From UBA4720 sp038227135 (GTDB lineage Bacteria; Gemmatimonadota; Gemmatimonadetes; Gemmatimonadales; Gemmatimonadaceae), in the NCBI GenBank assembly GCA_038227135.1, contig JBBRQC010000010.1, positions 17,904-81,903 of the forward strand: a stretch of 64,000 bases of DNA, read 5' to 3'. Positions 43,767 to 52,184 of the stretch are shown one piece after another. Positions within the stretch are counted from its first letter, which is position 1; the number at the start of each line of letters is the position of its first letter. Under the pieces are notes generated by a model, which was not told the DNA's origin, did no database searches, and was given only the letters and a program-made list of their open reading frames with translations. The translations under genes and the position numbers were made by a program.

Positions 43767-44200
43767 GTTGTCTCGGCGTGCAGGTCGCAGCGCTGCGTGT
43801 GGCTCCGATCGATACGTGGCCGAAGGCAGCCTCTGCGCGACGCAAGATAGCCGAGTATGCCGGTCGCGATTAAGAGCATTCCCACGATCAACCACGGGGC
43901 TGGGTCGAACCCGCCACACGAGAAGTGTTCATCGCGGGCGAGCCGCATGGGTCCGGTGGGGCAGGGAGAGTAGCCGCGGTTTCTGTACGCGACGAAGAGA
44001 CACGTAACACCCACTCCCACAAGTCCACCCATTGGCGCTTCGGGCCAGGCTCGATTTCTTACACCTGCAACCGCGAGAGCCGCAGCCGCAAAGGGGAGAA
44101 CAAATATTCCGATAGTCATCGCTGCGATAGTGGCGAGACCTACCAGCGCAAACCCAAAGGCCCATTCAGTAAGCGACTGCCAACCTATCCTCCCGCTCAT
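43685..44200 (-). CDS. Membrane protein of unknown function
   Basis: The product (171 residues) has about four hydrophobic segments (WAFGFALVGLATIAAMTIGI, FVLPFAAAALAVAG, GLVGVGVTCLFVAYRNRG, PWLIVGMLLIATGILGYLA) with a loop PCPTGPMRL and CGGFDP between the last two. A GGAGG precedes the ATG at seven bases. The last 30 or so residues run over the beta-barrel remnant, so the natural C-terminus may have been replaced. Confidence 0.55.
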   Translation of the reverse strand: MSGRIGWQSLTEWAFGFALVGLATIAAMTIGIFVLPFAAAALAVAGVRNRAWPEAPMGGLVGVGVTCLFVAYRNRGYSPCPTGPMRLARDEHFSCGGFDPAPWLIVGMLLIATGILGYLASRRGCLRPRIDRSHTQRCDLHAETTQLMMVNPPLEPPNLGFTMLLKIEPKL

Positions 44201-44391
44201 CGCAACCTCCAACTCTGAAGCCGCTACCTAATGCCTATTGGCTTGCAAACGAAACTAAAAGGCTGAACGCGTCGCGGCCTTGCCAACTCTAACGACTCGA
44301 GGTCGTGATGGAAGAGGCTCATGCAAGTTGGCACACGCCTTCTCGGCGTGAGGGAATTCCGTACTGCCCGTTACTACCCGTTGCGCGCACA

Positions 44392-44470
44392 AAAGTCCGG
44401 CAATGGGGACCGGCAGGATGCCGGCGATAGTGGCTCCTGCCCTATGAAAACCGGCTCCCCGCCGGACTTT
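44392..44470. repeat. Nested inverted repeat, possible structured RNA or recombination site
   Basis: Outer arms AAAGTCCGGC and GCCGGACTTT are perfect. Inside them GGGGACCGG pairs with CCGGCTCCCC (one bulge), and an inner CCGGCA-GGA-TGCCGG hairpin follows the first arm. The whole 79 bases fold into a long branched structure. No known RNA family is recognised. Confidence 0.55.
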
Positions 44471-44484
44471 GCGTTATTGATTGG

Positions 44485-44530
44485 TGCGCCTGATAAGCGT
44501 GAGGTCGTAGGTTCAACTCCTCCAGGCCCA
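44485..44530 (+). pseudogene. 3'-half fragment of tRNA-Ile (GAU)
   Basis: The stretch reads as the anticodon arm CTGATAA with GCGTG, the variable region AGGTC, a T-arm GTAGG-TTCAACT-CCTCC and the acceptor 3' strand AGGCCCA of tRNA-Ile. No matching D-arm or 5' acceptor strand lies upstream. It is probably the attachment-site scar of an element that targeted tRNA-Ile, carried here within the island. Confidence 0.7.
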
Positions 44531-44548
44531 AAAACCACACAAAAAAAG

Positions 44549-44583
44549 ACCCCGCATAGGTTAACTCGCTGTGCGGGGTTTTC
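44549..44583 (+). terminator. Intrinsic terminator after the tRNA-Ile fragment
   Basis: The arms ACCCCGCA and TGCGGGGT are followed by TTTTCG, with an A run on the opposite side. It lies 18 bases past the tRNA fragment, as expected if it arrived with the original tRNA 3' flank. Confidence 0.85.
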
Positions 44584-44791
44584 GCTTTCGCGTGATTCAT
44601 GGCCTTCCTGTCAATTCATCCGGTCGATTGAGAAAAGTTGGCTCGCTCTGCCATGCGTCTTTTCGCGCTCGTGGACTGCCTTCCTCAGCGTGTCTTGATC
44701 GGACTTCATATAGACCTTCATTATCGTTTGGCCGCTCATCCAGCCTCGTCGAAGCTAGTGCTGAATCGATCGCACGTCGCGAATAATCCAT

Positions 44792-45739
44792 TTAGTCTGC
44801 ATCGACGGGTGTGAGTTCGAACCGGTCGAAATGGAAACTCTCTCGACTAGCCAACATCTCAACTCGAAACATCACAGTCGAACTTGCCCAGAGAGCTTGT
44901 GGGTCGGGTACTTCCTTCCAGTTCGCATCACGCTGCAGCGGAACGTCTGCGTTCGTGAGGGTTACCTTGGTGCGCATAACGCCGGTGCCTTGATTGAGGA
45001 TGCCTCGACAGTTTGAGAATGAGAGGCTCCCGAGCCACGCCTTCCGCTCGGCCGTATATGCACAGGTGAGAACCTCGACCGGAATCCAATATGATTCTCC
45101 CATCAAAAGCCTCATTCGGGGCTGAGCAAGGTCTAGCCGGTGCGACCGGCCAGGGAGGTGGTTGGCAGCGTTTGCGTTCCATGCTGCTGCGAGAAGCTCT
45201 CCAAGAGGGGTATTTATGGTCCCGCCGTCAAGCGAAGTCAGCCACGTGCTGGGGTCGGGGGCGATTCTTATTTCCTCTGTGTTGGCCCGGTGCGCTCTTA
45301 CATCCAACTCAACTACGACATCATTGGCGGTGGATTCGACCCACAGCAGCGGAACGCGGAGATCGATGGCCCATTTGCGGTGACGGGCGTCGTGCGCGGT
45401 ACACAAATCGATACCTAGATTGCGCCCATACGCGATCGCCTTTTTGGTAAAGCCAGCGCTGCAGATAAGCACACCCTTTGCTGCGCGCACGTCTCTAATG
45501 ACTGCGTTAAACTCGCCTACAATGTTGACGTCGGCCGGACGAGAGAGGTCTTTCGTTTGGACGATGATCAGGAGATCGTGGCCAGCAACATTCGTCCTGA
45601 TGGATACGTCGATTTGACGATCGGTACCGCTTTCAATGCCGCGAATCTTCTCGTCGTGCGTAACGACCGCATTGTTCTCTAGTTCGGTATATATCTCGGC
45701 CGCGAGTTTCTGATAGTCGAGCCAGTCTGACTTTGCCAT
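44792..45739 (-). CDS. Mrr-like PD-(D/E)xK restriction endonuclease
   Basis: In this 315-residue protein the N-terminal 125 residues match the Mrr-type nuclease core. YQKLAAEIYTELE is followed by GTDRQIDVSIR (Asp44) and IIVQTKDL (Gln61, Lys63), the D-QxK catalytic set, then KGVLICSAGFTKKAIAYGRN. The C-terminal 190 residues are an unrecognised, mostly beta-rich domain that may recognise a target. No methyltransferase is nearby, so a modification-dependent or abortive defence role is more likely than classical restriction. It follows the membrane-protein gene by 25 bases. Confidence 0.8.
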   Translation of the reverse strand: MAKSDWLDYQKLAAEIYTELENNAVVTHDEKIRGIESGTDRQIDVSIRTNVAGHDLLIIVQTKDLSRPADVNIVGEFNAVIRDVRAAKGVLICSAGFTKKAIAYGRNLGIDLCTAHDARHRKWAIDLRVPLLWVESTANDVVVELDVRAHRANTEEIRIAPDPSTWLTSLDGGTINTPLGELLAAAWNANAANHLPGRSHRLDLAQPRMRLLMGESYWIPVEVLTCAYTAERKAWLGSLSFSNCRGILNQGTGVMRTKVTLTNADVPLQRDANWKEVPDPQALWASSTVMFRVEMLASRESFHFDRFELTPVDAD

Positions 45740-45764
45740 TCCGAGAATCTAGCCAGAATCGCGT

Positions 45765-46613
45765 TCACGAAAGCCTCGCAATTGCAGCGGGGTCGGCGTT
45801 TTTTTCTTGCGCGCGCTCAAGTAGTAGTCGGCGCGCAACATCGTGTGTCTGCTCTTTAGTCGGCCAAAGGTTTAAAAACTGGCGGGAATCGACGACAACC
45901 GAGTCATAGCCAAGAAGCGCGCCGATGCGGCCGGGGTCTACACCGCTGCGTGGAACAGGCACGATCTTCCAGAGACAGGCGACATCGCTGTGAACTTGCA
46001 GCGCGGCGAGCCGCCACGTTTCTCTCGGAATCGGCTCGTATACGATCCCCGGCGGCGTTCTCCCGCGTGCCGCCAAGCCTCCATCCATAAAGGCGTCAAC
46101 AACCTTGTGTGCCGCGACATTCATCAAGCTCCAGTCGTCACACGCGCCATTCATGGCCAGTTGCTGTGACGCATACCAGCGGCCCCACGCAGAATCCCAG
46201 CCCATGCTTCGAACCGCGCTCCCGAGTTCGGTTTCGCGGTACATGAGATACTCTTCGCCTGAAAGCGGAGTGGCATCTGGGTGAGGTGTAGGTTGCTCCG
46301 ATGATCGCTCAAGGTTCCGTCCACTGGAAACCTTCGAGACCACGCGCTCGAAAGCTGCGGGGAGCGCATCGATCTTCGACTGCGTCTTGCCGTGTCCCGC
46401 AAGTTGTTCCTCATGCTGATGCTGGGAGCGCCGCAGTTTCCATCTTGCCCACAACTTGACGAAAGCGGCATCCCGTCTCCCCGCAATAATGGCCCTCAGG
46501 CCAGCGAGCACCGCAGCCGCGATTATCCACGCGCGGTCTGCGTCTGTCAGCCCTTGAATGCCGAGCAGCGCCACGATGAGTCCGAACACGATCGTCCAAG
46601 CGAGTACGCCCAT
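45765..46613 (-). CDS. Membrane-anchored protein of unknown function, paired with the nuclease
   Basis: The 282-residue protein has two N-terminal transmembrane helices (LAWTIVFGLIVALLGIQGL and AWIIAAAVLAGLRAII), a charged helix, a linker near 95-115 and a cytosolic domain to the end with SGEEYLMYRETELGSAVRSM and YDSVVVDSRQFLNLWP. No family is recognised. It lies directly upstream of the Mrr-like nuclease on the same strand. The pair could be a two-gene defence module with a membrane sensor. Confidence 0.6.
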   Translation of the reverse strand: MGVLAWTIVFGLIVALLGIQGLTDADRAWIIAAAVLAGLRAIIAGRRDAAFVKLWARWKLRRSQHQHEEQLAGHGKTQSKIDALPAAFERVVSKVSSGRNLERSSEQPTPHPDATPLSGEEYLMYRETELGSAVRSMGWDSAWGRWYASQQLAMNGACDDWSLMNVAAHKVVDAFMDGGLAARGRTPPGIVYEPIPRETWRLAALQVHSDVACLWKIVPVPRSGVDPGRIGALLGYDSVVVDSRQFLNLWPTKEQTHDVARRLLLERAQEKNADPAAIARLS

Positions 46614-46878
46614 TCCGCAAAAGCTGTAGCGTCTGATAGCTTGGCGACAGTGTGCACTTCAGTCGCTCCCACAATCGCTCGGTGGGGAGCGGGAGGAGAG
46701 TTGTTGATACCGCATTGGCGTTACAACTCATCCCGTCTATGAGGCGATCACTGATATGGTGCGCTTTAAGTGGGTGTGGAAACCCGGCAAGAGAGACCCG
46801 GAAGATGGTTCAACAATCGAGGCCGCGCGAACCTCCTCCTAGCCCCCGACCCGCGGCTCGGAGCGGGATGGCTTCGCC

Positions 46879-48138
46879 TCACTGAGCGGTAGAAAGCTGG
46901 GTGTCCCACCAGTCCATTAGCCGACGTCGCTCGTCGAGACGCTCCCCTCGGTCGTAGGCTCTGACGACCGCGTTCGCGTGTAAGTGATCTAGCGTGAGTT
47001 CGACAACGTCACGCGAAAACCCAGCATCGCTGGCAAGTGTCGAGAACGACGCGCGCCACCCGTGAACGGAGTGTCTCCCTCGTAGCGCGAGCGTGACGCG
47101 ATAGGACTTTTCTAACGCTTCGTGAGTGACGTGAGACCGCCCGGTCGGGGACGGGAATACGAAGCCACGCCCGCGACTAACCGTCCGCCACATGCGCAGG
47201 TCGGCCGCTATTGTCGGCCCGAGCAAAACGCGGTGATCGTGGCGCCGGTCCCGCACCTTCATTTTGGCCCGTGGTATCGTCCACGTCGGCGTGTCGCTAT
47301 CCAGCTCAAACTCTTTCCAATCGGCGGCGATCGCGTTCCCGATTCGGCTCGCCGTGTACGCGATCAGCTTGTGACACATACGGACCGCCGGTGAAATCGG
47401 CGCCCTCTCGCTCCTGGCCAGCACATCACGGAGCGATGGAAAATCCAGGAATGCGGGTCTCGGCACCTCCGCCCGCTTCTTGGGAAGCACCTCGCGAACG
47501 GGGCTCGCTGGGTTGTCTGAGCGGAGACCGCGGGCTTGCGCCAATCGAAAGACCCGCTCGATATTCCACAGGATCTTCGATGCTGTCTCCTCGGCTCCTC
47601 GGGCGACAACCTTGTCGATCAGCTTCGCTATCATCGCGGGCGTGATCTGGTCTACCGGAAGATTGCCGAGCAAAGGCAAAACGTCCCGGTCTATATCCCT
47701 TTTTGTTTGCGTGTAGTGGCGTGGGCTCCAGCGCTTTTTTTCCTTCGCCAGCCATTCGGTCGCTACGATACGATATGTGCTGCTTGATGACGCTAACCCA
47801 TTCGCCTTGGCCAGCAGGCGGGCTTGCTGAGGGTCACGGCCCTCGCGCAGGTAAGCATGCACCACGTCACGCCCCGATCGCGCCGCCTGGAGGCTCACAG
47901 CCGGGTAGACACCTAACGCGTAAATCCTCTCGACGCCTGCGAAGCGATATTTAAGGCGCCATACTGGAGAGCCCGCGGGGGTGCGCATAAGAAAGAGTCC
48001 GCCCCCATCAAAGAGCTTCTTCGTGGGCGCGTTGCCGGCTAGGAAGCTTTTGATAGCGCCCGTGCTCAGCCGATTGGTTCCCCCTCTATTACTGGGCCCG
48101 ATACCCCCAGCCACGAACTCGACGGCCATTCCGATCAC
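46879..48138 (-). CDS. P4-type tyrosine integrase of the island
   Basis: The product has 419 residues. The N-terminal DUF4102-like arm-binding domain reads KKLFDGGGLFLMRTPAG and WRLKYRFAGVERIYALGVYP. A core-binding domain follows, then the catalytic domain with Arg265 (TASRIG), a Lys near 292, HSVHGWR (His359, Arg362), a His in LDHLH and Tyr395 (AYDRGE). All catalytic residues are present, so it is probably active. It lies 140 bases from the tRNA-Ser 3' end it would use as attB. The GTG start has AGGGGG five bases upstream; an ATG three codons later is an alternative. Confidence 0.95.
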   Translation of the reverse strand: MIGMAVEFVAGGIGPSNRGGTNRLSTGAIKSFLAGNAPTKKLFDGGGLFLMRTPAGSPVWRLKYRFAGVERIYALGVYPAVSLQAARSGRDVVHAYLREGRDPQQARLLAKANGLASSSSTYRIVATEWLAKEKKRWSPRHYTQTKRDIDRDVLPLLGNLPVDQITPAMIAKLIDKVVARGAEETASKILWNIERVFRLAQARGLRSDNPASPVREVLPKKRAEVPRPAFLDFPSLRDVLARSERAPISPAVRMCHKLIAYTASRIGNAIAADWKEFELDSDTPTWTIPRAKMKVRDRRHDHRVLLGPTIAADLRMWRTVSRGRGFVFPSPTGRSHVTHEALEKSYRVTLALRGRHSVHGWRASFSTLASDAGFSRDVVELTLDHLHANAVVRAYDRGERLDERRRLMDWWDTQLSTAQ

Positions 48139-48176
48139 GATACCCCCTCTGGTATCCCTAACTTAACCGGCTCTCC

Positions 48177-48266
48177 TTGGACGCCGCAAGATTGCGGTGG
48201 ACGAGATTCTCAGAGGGAAAATAGCAAACGGCGCCCATTTGTGGACGCCGTTGGACTGCCGTGGAC
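48177..48266. repeat. KTGGAC repeats next to attR, possible arm-type sites
   Basis: Five copies of (G/T)TGGAC stand at 48177, 48197, 48241, 48251 and 48261, the last three exactly ten bases apart. An inverted repeat CCGCA-AGAT-TGCGG lies between the first two. Direct repeats between an integrase gene and its core site usually bind the integrase N-terminal domain. Confidence 0.5.
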
Positions 48267-48273
48267 AACTTAG

Positions 48274-48289
48274 ATTACGGAGGGTGAGG
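48274..48289. repeat. Right attachment-site repeat (tRNA-Ser 3' end)
   Basis: The 16 bases include four bases past the tRNA, the discriminator, the seven-base acceptor 3' strand and four bases of the T-stem. They are identical to 33956-33971, so the tRNA remains whole after integration. Confidence 0.85.
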
Positions 48290-48360
48290 GATTCGAACCC
48301 CCAAGCCCTTGCGGGCGCCAGTTTTCAAGACTGGTGCAATAGCCGTTCTGCCAACCCTCC
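48278..48360 (-). tRNA. tRNA-Ser (anticodon UGA)
   Basis: The 83-base class II tRNA has acceptor GGAGGGT/ACCCTCC and discriminator G. The anticodon arm CCAGT-CTTGAAA-ACTGG gives UGA. The variable arm is GCCCGCAAGGGC, and the T-arm has the GTTCGAAT loop. Its 3' end is the integration site of the island. Confidence 0.95.
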
Positions 48361-48369
48361 TGAACTCTC

Positions 48370-48398
48370 AAGATAAGAGCGGCCAACCGACGCGGCAA
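48370..48398 (-). promoter_or_regulatory. Promoter of tRNA-Ser(UGA)
   Basis: TTGCCG, 17 bases and TATCTT on the minus strand place the transcription start about three bases before the tRNA 5' end. It lies between the DUF2723 stop and the tRNA, so the tRNA need not depend on the upstream operon. Confidence 0.65.
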
Positions 48399-48402
48399 CG
48401 CG

Positions 48403-50649
48403 TTACCTCGAGGCAATTCCAACGAGATTGTCGAGCTGAGTAGCGTGGGCGATGTGTTCAGTCTGCGCACGAATTCGAGCCGCTTCCTGATTGAGTCCCA
48501 CTTGGTCGAGCGCGGCAGTGAGCTCCAGACCCGTGCGCACGTAGAGATAAGGAATGCCCGCCGAAGGCCGGTCGACCCACATCGTCCGCCTTGCTAATGA
48601 CGCGGAAGCAGTGAAGACCGTTTCCCACAACGCCCTTGTCATCGCCGCGTCGAACCACTCGCTACCGCCGATAGACACGATCCCGTTTCCAGACTTCGGG
48701 ATGCGCGGCACGAGCTTTCGCGTGAGCCCTACGGTGACCGTATATGGCGCGAATCCCATCTCCTCTGCGTATCCGCCAGAGGTGCGGCTGAAAAAGAAGG
48801 GACGCTCCGGATAGCTGTCGCGGATCAGATAGAGCACGAAGAGATCGGCGCGCTCGAGGCCCGAGTAATCTCCCAGCCGGCGTGGATTGATAGTCGCGAC
48901 GATGTCGGTGCCTTCCTTCCGAAATGTCTGCGGTGCACTGAGCTCGATCGCTGGCGGCACGGCATCCGCCTGCTCCATGGTAATCCTGAGGGGAGGGCCG
49001 GCCGGCTTTGTCCATCGTCTGCCACGGTAAATGGCCGGACCGCGGAGCGAATCGTATTCGTAAACCGGACGCCGCAACAACTGTCTTGTGTACCAGTCGG
49101 TGTTGAGCAGAGAAAGACAAGCGACGATCACGTCGCGTCTGATCCCCTCGACCTCCTGGGCGTACCAGAGAGGAAATGTGTCGTTGTCGCCCGAGGTGAC
49201 CAGAATCCCGTATGGCTCGACGGAATTGAGAAGATCTGCCGCGAAGTCGGCGGTGTCCGTTTGCCCGGCGCGCGATGCCGATTGCCAGTTCGCGAAAAGG
49301 GGGATGAACGCGACCGCGAGAATCGGAGTCGCGAGCAGCCAGCTTCTCGGTCGCGGAAGATCCAGCGTCTCGCTGCCCAGTAGCACTTTCTCAGACCCGG
49401 TAAGCGCGGCAATCGTCTCCCACACGTAGACGAGCCCTAGCGCGGCCCATACGCTCCACGCGGAAAAGCTCCACAGGTAGAAATAGTCACGGTCGCGAAC
49501 CTCACGCGGTACCGTTTCGCTCAAGTCTGGTGATTGCGACGCGCCGTACTTGAAATTCATGTAGTAGATGAGGGCGAGCGTCATCGTCACCATCAGGGGG
49601 CCGAAGTACGAGAACGATCGTCTGTCGCGCTTCCAGTGCACGTAGCCGCCCAGCCCGCCGAGAAGCAGGAACAGGGTCGCGAGCATACGTTGAATCGTCT
49701 GGTGACCGTTGAACGGATCGCGGATCCACTGCCACTTGAAGTACAGCCACCACATCTCCACCTGCGCGACGAACGGTGCCTGCCGGTCGGTGAGAGCGGG
49801 CTTGCTGTACTGGCCGCGATTGAAGTTGTACATGAAGCGATCGTACGTCGCTTTGCTGAATGTGCAGCTGGCGCCGATTTTCGTAGTACAGCCTGTCGGC
49901 TCCCCCTCGTTGATTCCCGGAAAGTGCGCGGCTCGGAGTGGCTGCGTGAGAAATGGTGTCATTCCCAAGGCCAGCGCACCGGCCACAGCGAGAAGAAGTT
50001 TCCATCGCAGGAGTGCGCCAGGGCGACGGATGATCACAGCCGCGGCCACCGCCGGTAGCGCGAGAAACCCCGCCATGTGAACCGCATAGCCCAGTCCGCT
50101 CAAGTAGGCGACCAGCACCAGCAGTCTGTCGCCCCTCGGCCCGTCCGGATCGTCGCACCAGCGAACGATGAGCCACGACACGAGCGCGAGGCCGAGCAGT
50201 GAGACCGTATAGACTTTCTCGTTGACGACGGATTGCGCCCAGACCGTAAATGCGGTCGCCCCGATCAGTGCGGCCAGCGATCCTCCGACGACTCTCTGCC
50301 AGCGCTCGGGGAGCCATCCCACGAGCACGCGCTCGGTAATGAGAAACCACATTCCAGCCGCGGCGGCGCTGCAGAGCGCCGCGAGAAGGTTGACCCGCAT
50401 GGCGACGTTCGGCGCGATAGGCAGAATCGCGAAGACGCGTCCGAGTATGACGAAAAACGGATTGCCGGGCGGGTGTGGAAGGCCGAGGTCGAACGCGGCG
50501 GCGATGTACTCGTTGGTATCCCACATCGCGGTAGATGGGGCCAGCGTAACGATGTACAGCAACAGGATGAGCGAGGACGTTACCGCTGCCGCGCGATACG
50601 ATGGCCGGTAGTCGAGCTCGTCGTCGGTTTCTCGCGGGCTTGCCGTCAT
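48403..50649 (-). CDS. DUF2723/GT117-family membrane glycosyltransferase-like protein
   Basis: The 748-residue protein has about ten N-terminal transmembrane helices (about 20-460) and a soluble C-terminal region. The DUF2723 hallmark TLAPSTAMWDTNEYIAAAFD with LPHPPGNP is clear. Related proteins are inner-membrane O-mannosyltransferase-like enzymes that glycosylate exported proteins. It is the last gene of a tight operon, one base after purH. Confidence 0.88.
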   Translation of the reverse strand: MTASPRETDDELDYRPSYRAAAVTSSLILLLYIVTLAPSTAMWDTNEYIAAAFDLGLPHPPGNPFFVILGRVFAILPIAPNVAMRVNLLAALCSAAAAGMWFLITERVLVGWLPERWQRVVGGSLAALIGATAFTVWAQSVVNEKVYTVSLLGLALVSWLIVRWCDDPDGPRGDRLLVLVAYLSGLGYAVHMAGFLALPAVAAAVIIRRPGALLRWKLLLAVAGALALGMTPFLTQPLRAAHFPGINEGEPTGCTTKIGASCTFSKATYDRFMYNFNRGQYSKPALTDRQAPFVAQVEMWWLYFKWQWIRDPFNGHQTIQRMLATLFLLLGGLGGYVHWKRDRRSFSYFGPLMVTMTLALIYYMNFKYGASQSPDLSETVPREVRDRDYFYLWSFSAWSVWAALGLVYVWETIAALTGSEKVLLGSETLDLPRPRSWLLATPILAVAFIPLFANWQSASRAGQTDTADFAADLLNSVEPYGILVTSGDNDTFPLWYAQEVEGIRRDVIVACLSLLNTDWYTRQLLRRPVYEYDSLRGPAIYRGRRWTKPAGPPLRITMEQADAVPPAIELSAPQTFRKEGTDIVATINPRRLGDYSGLERADLFVLYLIRDSYPERPFFFSRTSGGYAEEMGFAPYTVTVGLTRKLVPRIPKSGNGIVSIGGSEWFDAAMTRALWETVFTASASLARRTMWVDRPSAGIPYLYVRTGLELTAALDQVGLNQEAARIRAQTEHIAHATQLDNLVGIASR

Positions 50650-50650
50650 C

Positions 50651-52183
50651 CTAGTGCCTGAACTGACGCATGCCGGTAAAGATCATGGCGATGTTGAATT
50701 CATTGGCGGCCTGAATGACCTCTTCGTCGCGCACCGACCCCCCGGGCTGCACGATCGCGCTCACGCCCGCATCAGCGGCCTGCTCCACCCCATCGCGAAA
50801 CGGGAAGAACGCGTCCGACCCCATGACGGAGCCCTTGGTATCGTGACCAGCGAGTCGTGCCTTGTGCACGGACAAGAACGCGGCATCGACGCGTGACATC
50901 TGGCCCGCACCGATGCCGATTGTCGCCCCGTCCCGCGCGAGGACGATTGCGTTCGACTTGACGCTGCCAACCGCGCGCCAGGCGAACCGAAGGTCTGTGA
51001 CCTCGGCCGCAGTCGGCTGACGCTTGGTGACGACCCTCCATTCTTCTTTTGCGCCGTCGCGTGCTATCCGCTCCTGCGCGAGAAATCCCCCGCGAATCCT
51101 CTTGTAATCGAGCGCTTCGTCGCGCCAGCGTGCCTGACCTTCCAGTACACGCAGATTCTTCTTCCGGCCAAGGATCTCGAGAGCGCCGTCGCTGAACTTC
51201 GGCGCGACAATGCACTCGACGAACAGGCTCGAAATGGCTTCAGCCGTCTCATCGTCGACTGTAACCGTGAAGGAAATAACCGATCCGAATGCGGAAACCG
51301 GATCGCACTCGAGCGCTTTCCTGTACGCGTCGAGTGCATTTGCCCCGGTTGCCAACCCGCACGGGGTGGTGTGCTTGACGATCGCGCAGCACGTCTCGCC
51401 TTGAAAAGGATCGGTGGCGAAGAGCGCGCCCTCGAGGTCGAGAAGATTGTTGAAGGACAGCTCCTTGCCGCCCTTCTTTTCCAGCGCGGCGATCCCTTCC
51501 TTGTCGCGCTCGACGTAGAACGCAGCGCGCTGGCCCGGATTTTCTCCGTACCTGAGCGTCGTTTCCCGCTGGAGCGGGATGGCGATGCTGTCGGGAAAGG
51601 TCTCCGATCTCACACCGGCGAACCAGCGAGAGATCGCCGCGTCGTAGGCAGCCGTACGCTCGAATACTTTTTCCGCGAGAACCCGACGCAGATCGAGATC
51701 GTCGTCCTTGGCCTCCAGAGACGCGAGAACTCGACCATAATCGGCGGGATCGACGATCACGGTAACCGACGCGAAGTTCTTCGCGGCCGATCGAAGCATG
51801 GACGGTCCGCCGATGTCGATCTGCTCGATCACTTCCTCCGCCTTGGCGCCCGCTGGCGCTGCAGTCTGTTCAAAAGGGTAAAGATTTACGGCGACGAGAT
51901 CCACGGGCGAGATCTTGTGTTCTGCGAGTGCCTTCATGTGATCCGGCGAGTCGCGTCGTGCGAGCAGACCGCCGTGGATGGCCGGGTGCAGTGTCTTTAC
52001 TCTGCCGTCGAGCATCTCGGGAAATTGCGTCAGATCGCTGACATCTCGCACGTTGACACCGGCCGCGCGCAGCGCCTTGGCAGTGCCTCCGGTCGAGATC
52101 AGGTCCCACCCAAGTTTGGCGAGCGCGCTGGCGAAGTCGACGAGACCGGTCTTGTCCGAAACAGAGAGGAGGGCGGTGGGCAT
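50651..52183 (-). CDS. purH: Bifunctional AICAR transformylase/IMP cyclohydrolase
   Basis: The 510-residue enzyme carries out the last two steps of IMP synthesis. The N-terminal cyclohydrolase (ALLSVSDKTGLVDFASALA, RVKTLHPAIHGGLLARR) is followed by the transformylase domain (LRYGENPGQRAAFY, IVKHTTPCGLATG, GSVMGSDAFFPFRDGVE). The ATG is one base after the purN stop; the longer upstream frame lies inside purN and is not used. Confidence 0.97.
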   Translation of the reverse strand: MPTALLSVSDKTGLVDFASALAKLGWDLISTGGTAKALRAAGVNVRDVSDLTQFPEMLDGRVKTLHPAIHGGLLARRDSPDHMKALAEHKISPVDLVAVNLYPFEQTAAPAGAKAEEVIEQIDIGGPSMLRSAAKNFASVTVIVDPADYGRVLASLEAKDDDLDLRRVLAEKVFERTAAYDAAISRWFAGVRSETFPDSIAIPLQRETTLRYGENPGQRAAFYVERDKEGIAALEKKGGKELSFNNLLDLEGALFATDPFQGETCCAIVKHTTPCGLATGANALDAYRKALECDPVSAFGSVISFTVTVDDETAEAISSLFVECIVAPKFSDGALEILGRKKNLRVLEGQARWRDEALDYKRIRGGFLAQERIARDGAKEEWRVVTKRQPTAAEVTDLRFAWRAVGSVKSNAIVLARDGATIGIGAGQMSRVDAAFLSVHKARLAGHDTKGSVMGSDAFFPFRDGVEQAADAGVSAIVQPGGSVRDEEVIQAANEFNIAMIFTGMRQFRH

Positions 52184-52184
52184 G

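Larger units (their letters stand above)
44213..44791. other. Island segment with structured DNA, a tRNA fragment and a terminator
   Basis: No protein gene is recognised. In order it holds an imperfect hairpin CACGCC-TTCTC-GGCGTG (about 44334), the long nested inverted repeat at 44392-44470, the tRNA-Ile 3'-half fragment and an intrinsic terminator. Confidence 0.6.
33956..48289. mobile_element. 14.3-kb genomic island integrated at tRNA-Ser(UGA)
   Basis: The segment is bounded by a perfect 16-bp direct repeat. At the right end the repeat is the 3' end of an intact tRNA-Ser gene. A P4-type tyrosine integrase stands next to the tRNA and an AlpA-like regulator next to the left repeat, the typical layout of integrative islands. 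Cargo is a mixture of membrane and regulatory genes, an Mrr-like nuclease and several gene remnants, unlike the compact housekeeping operons on both sides. Confidence 0.85.

Noticed and set aside
44485..44530. A functional tRNA-Ile gene
   Set aside because: No D-arm or 5' acceptor strand can be found upstream; only the 3' half is present.
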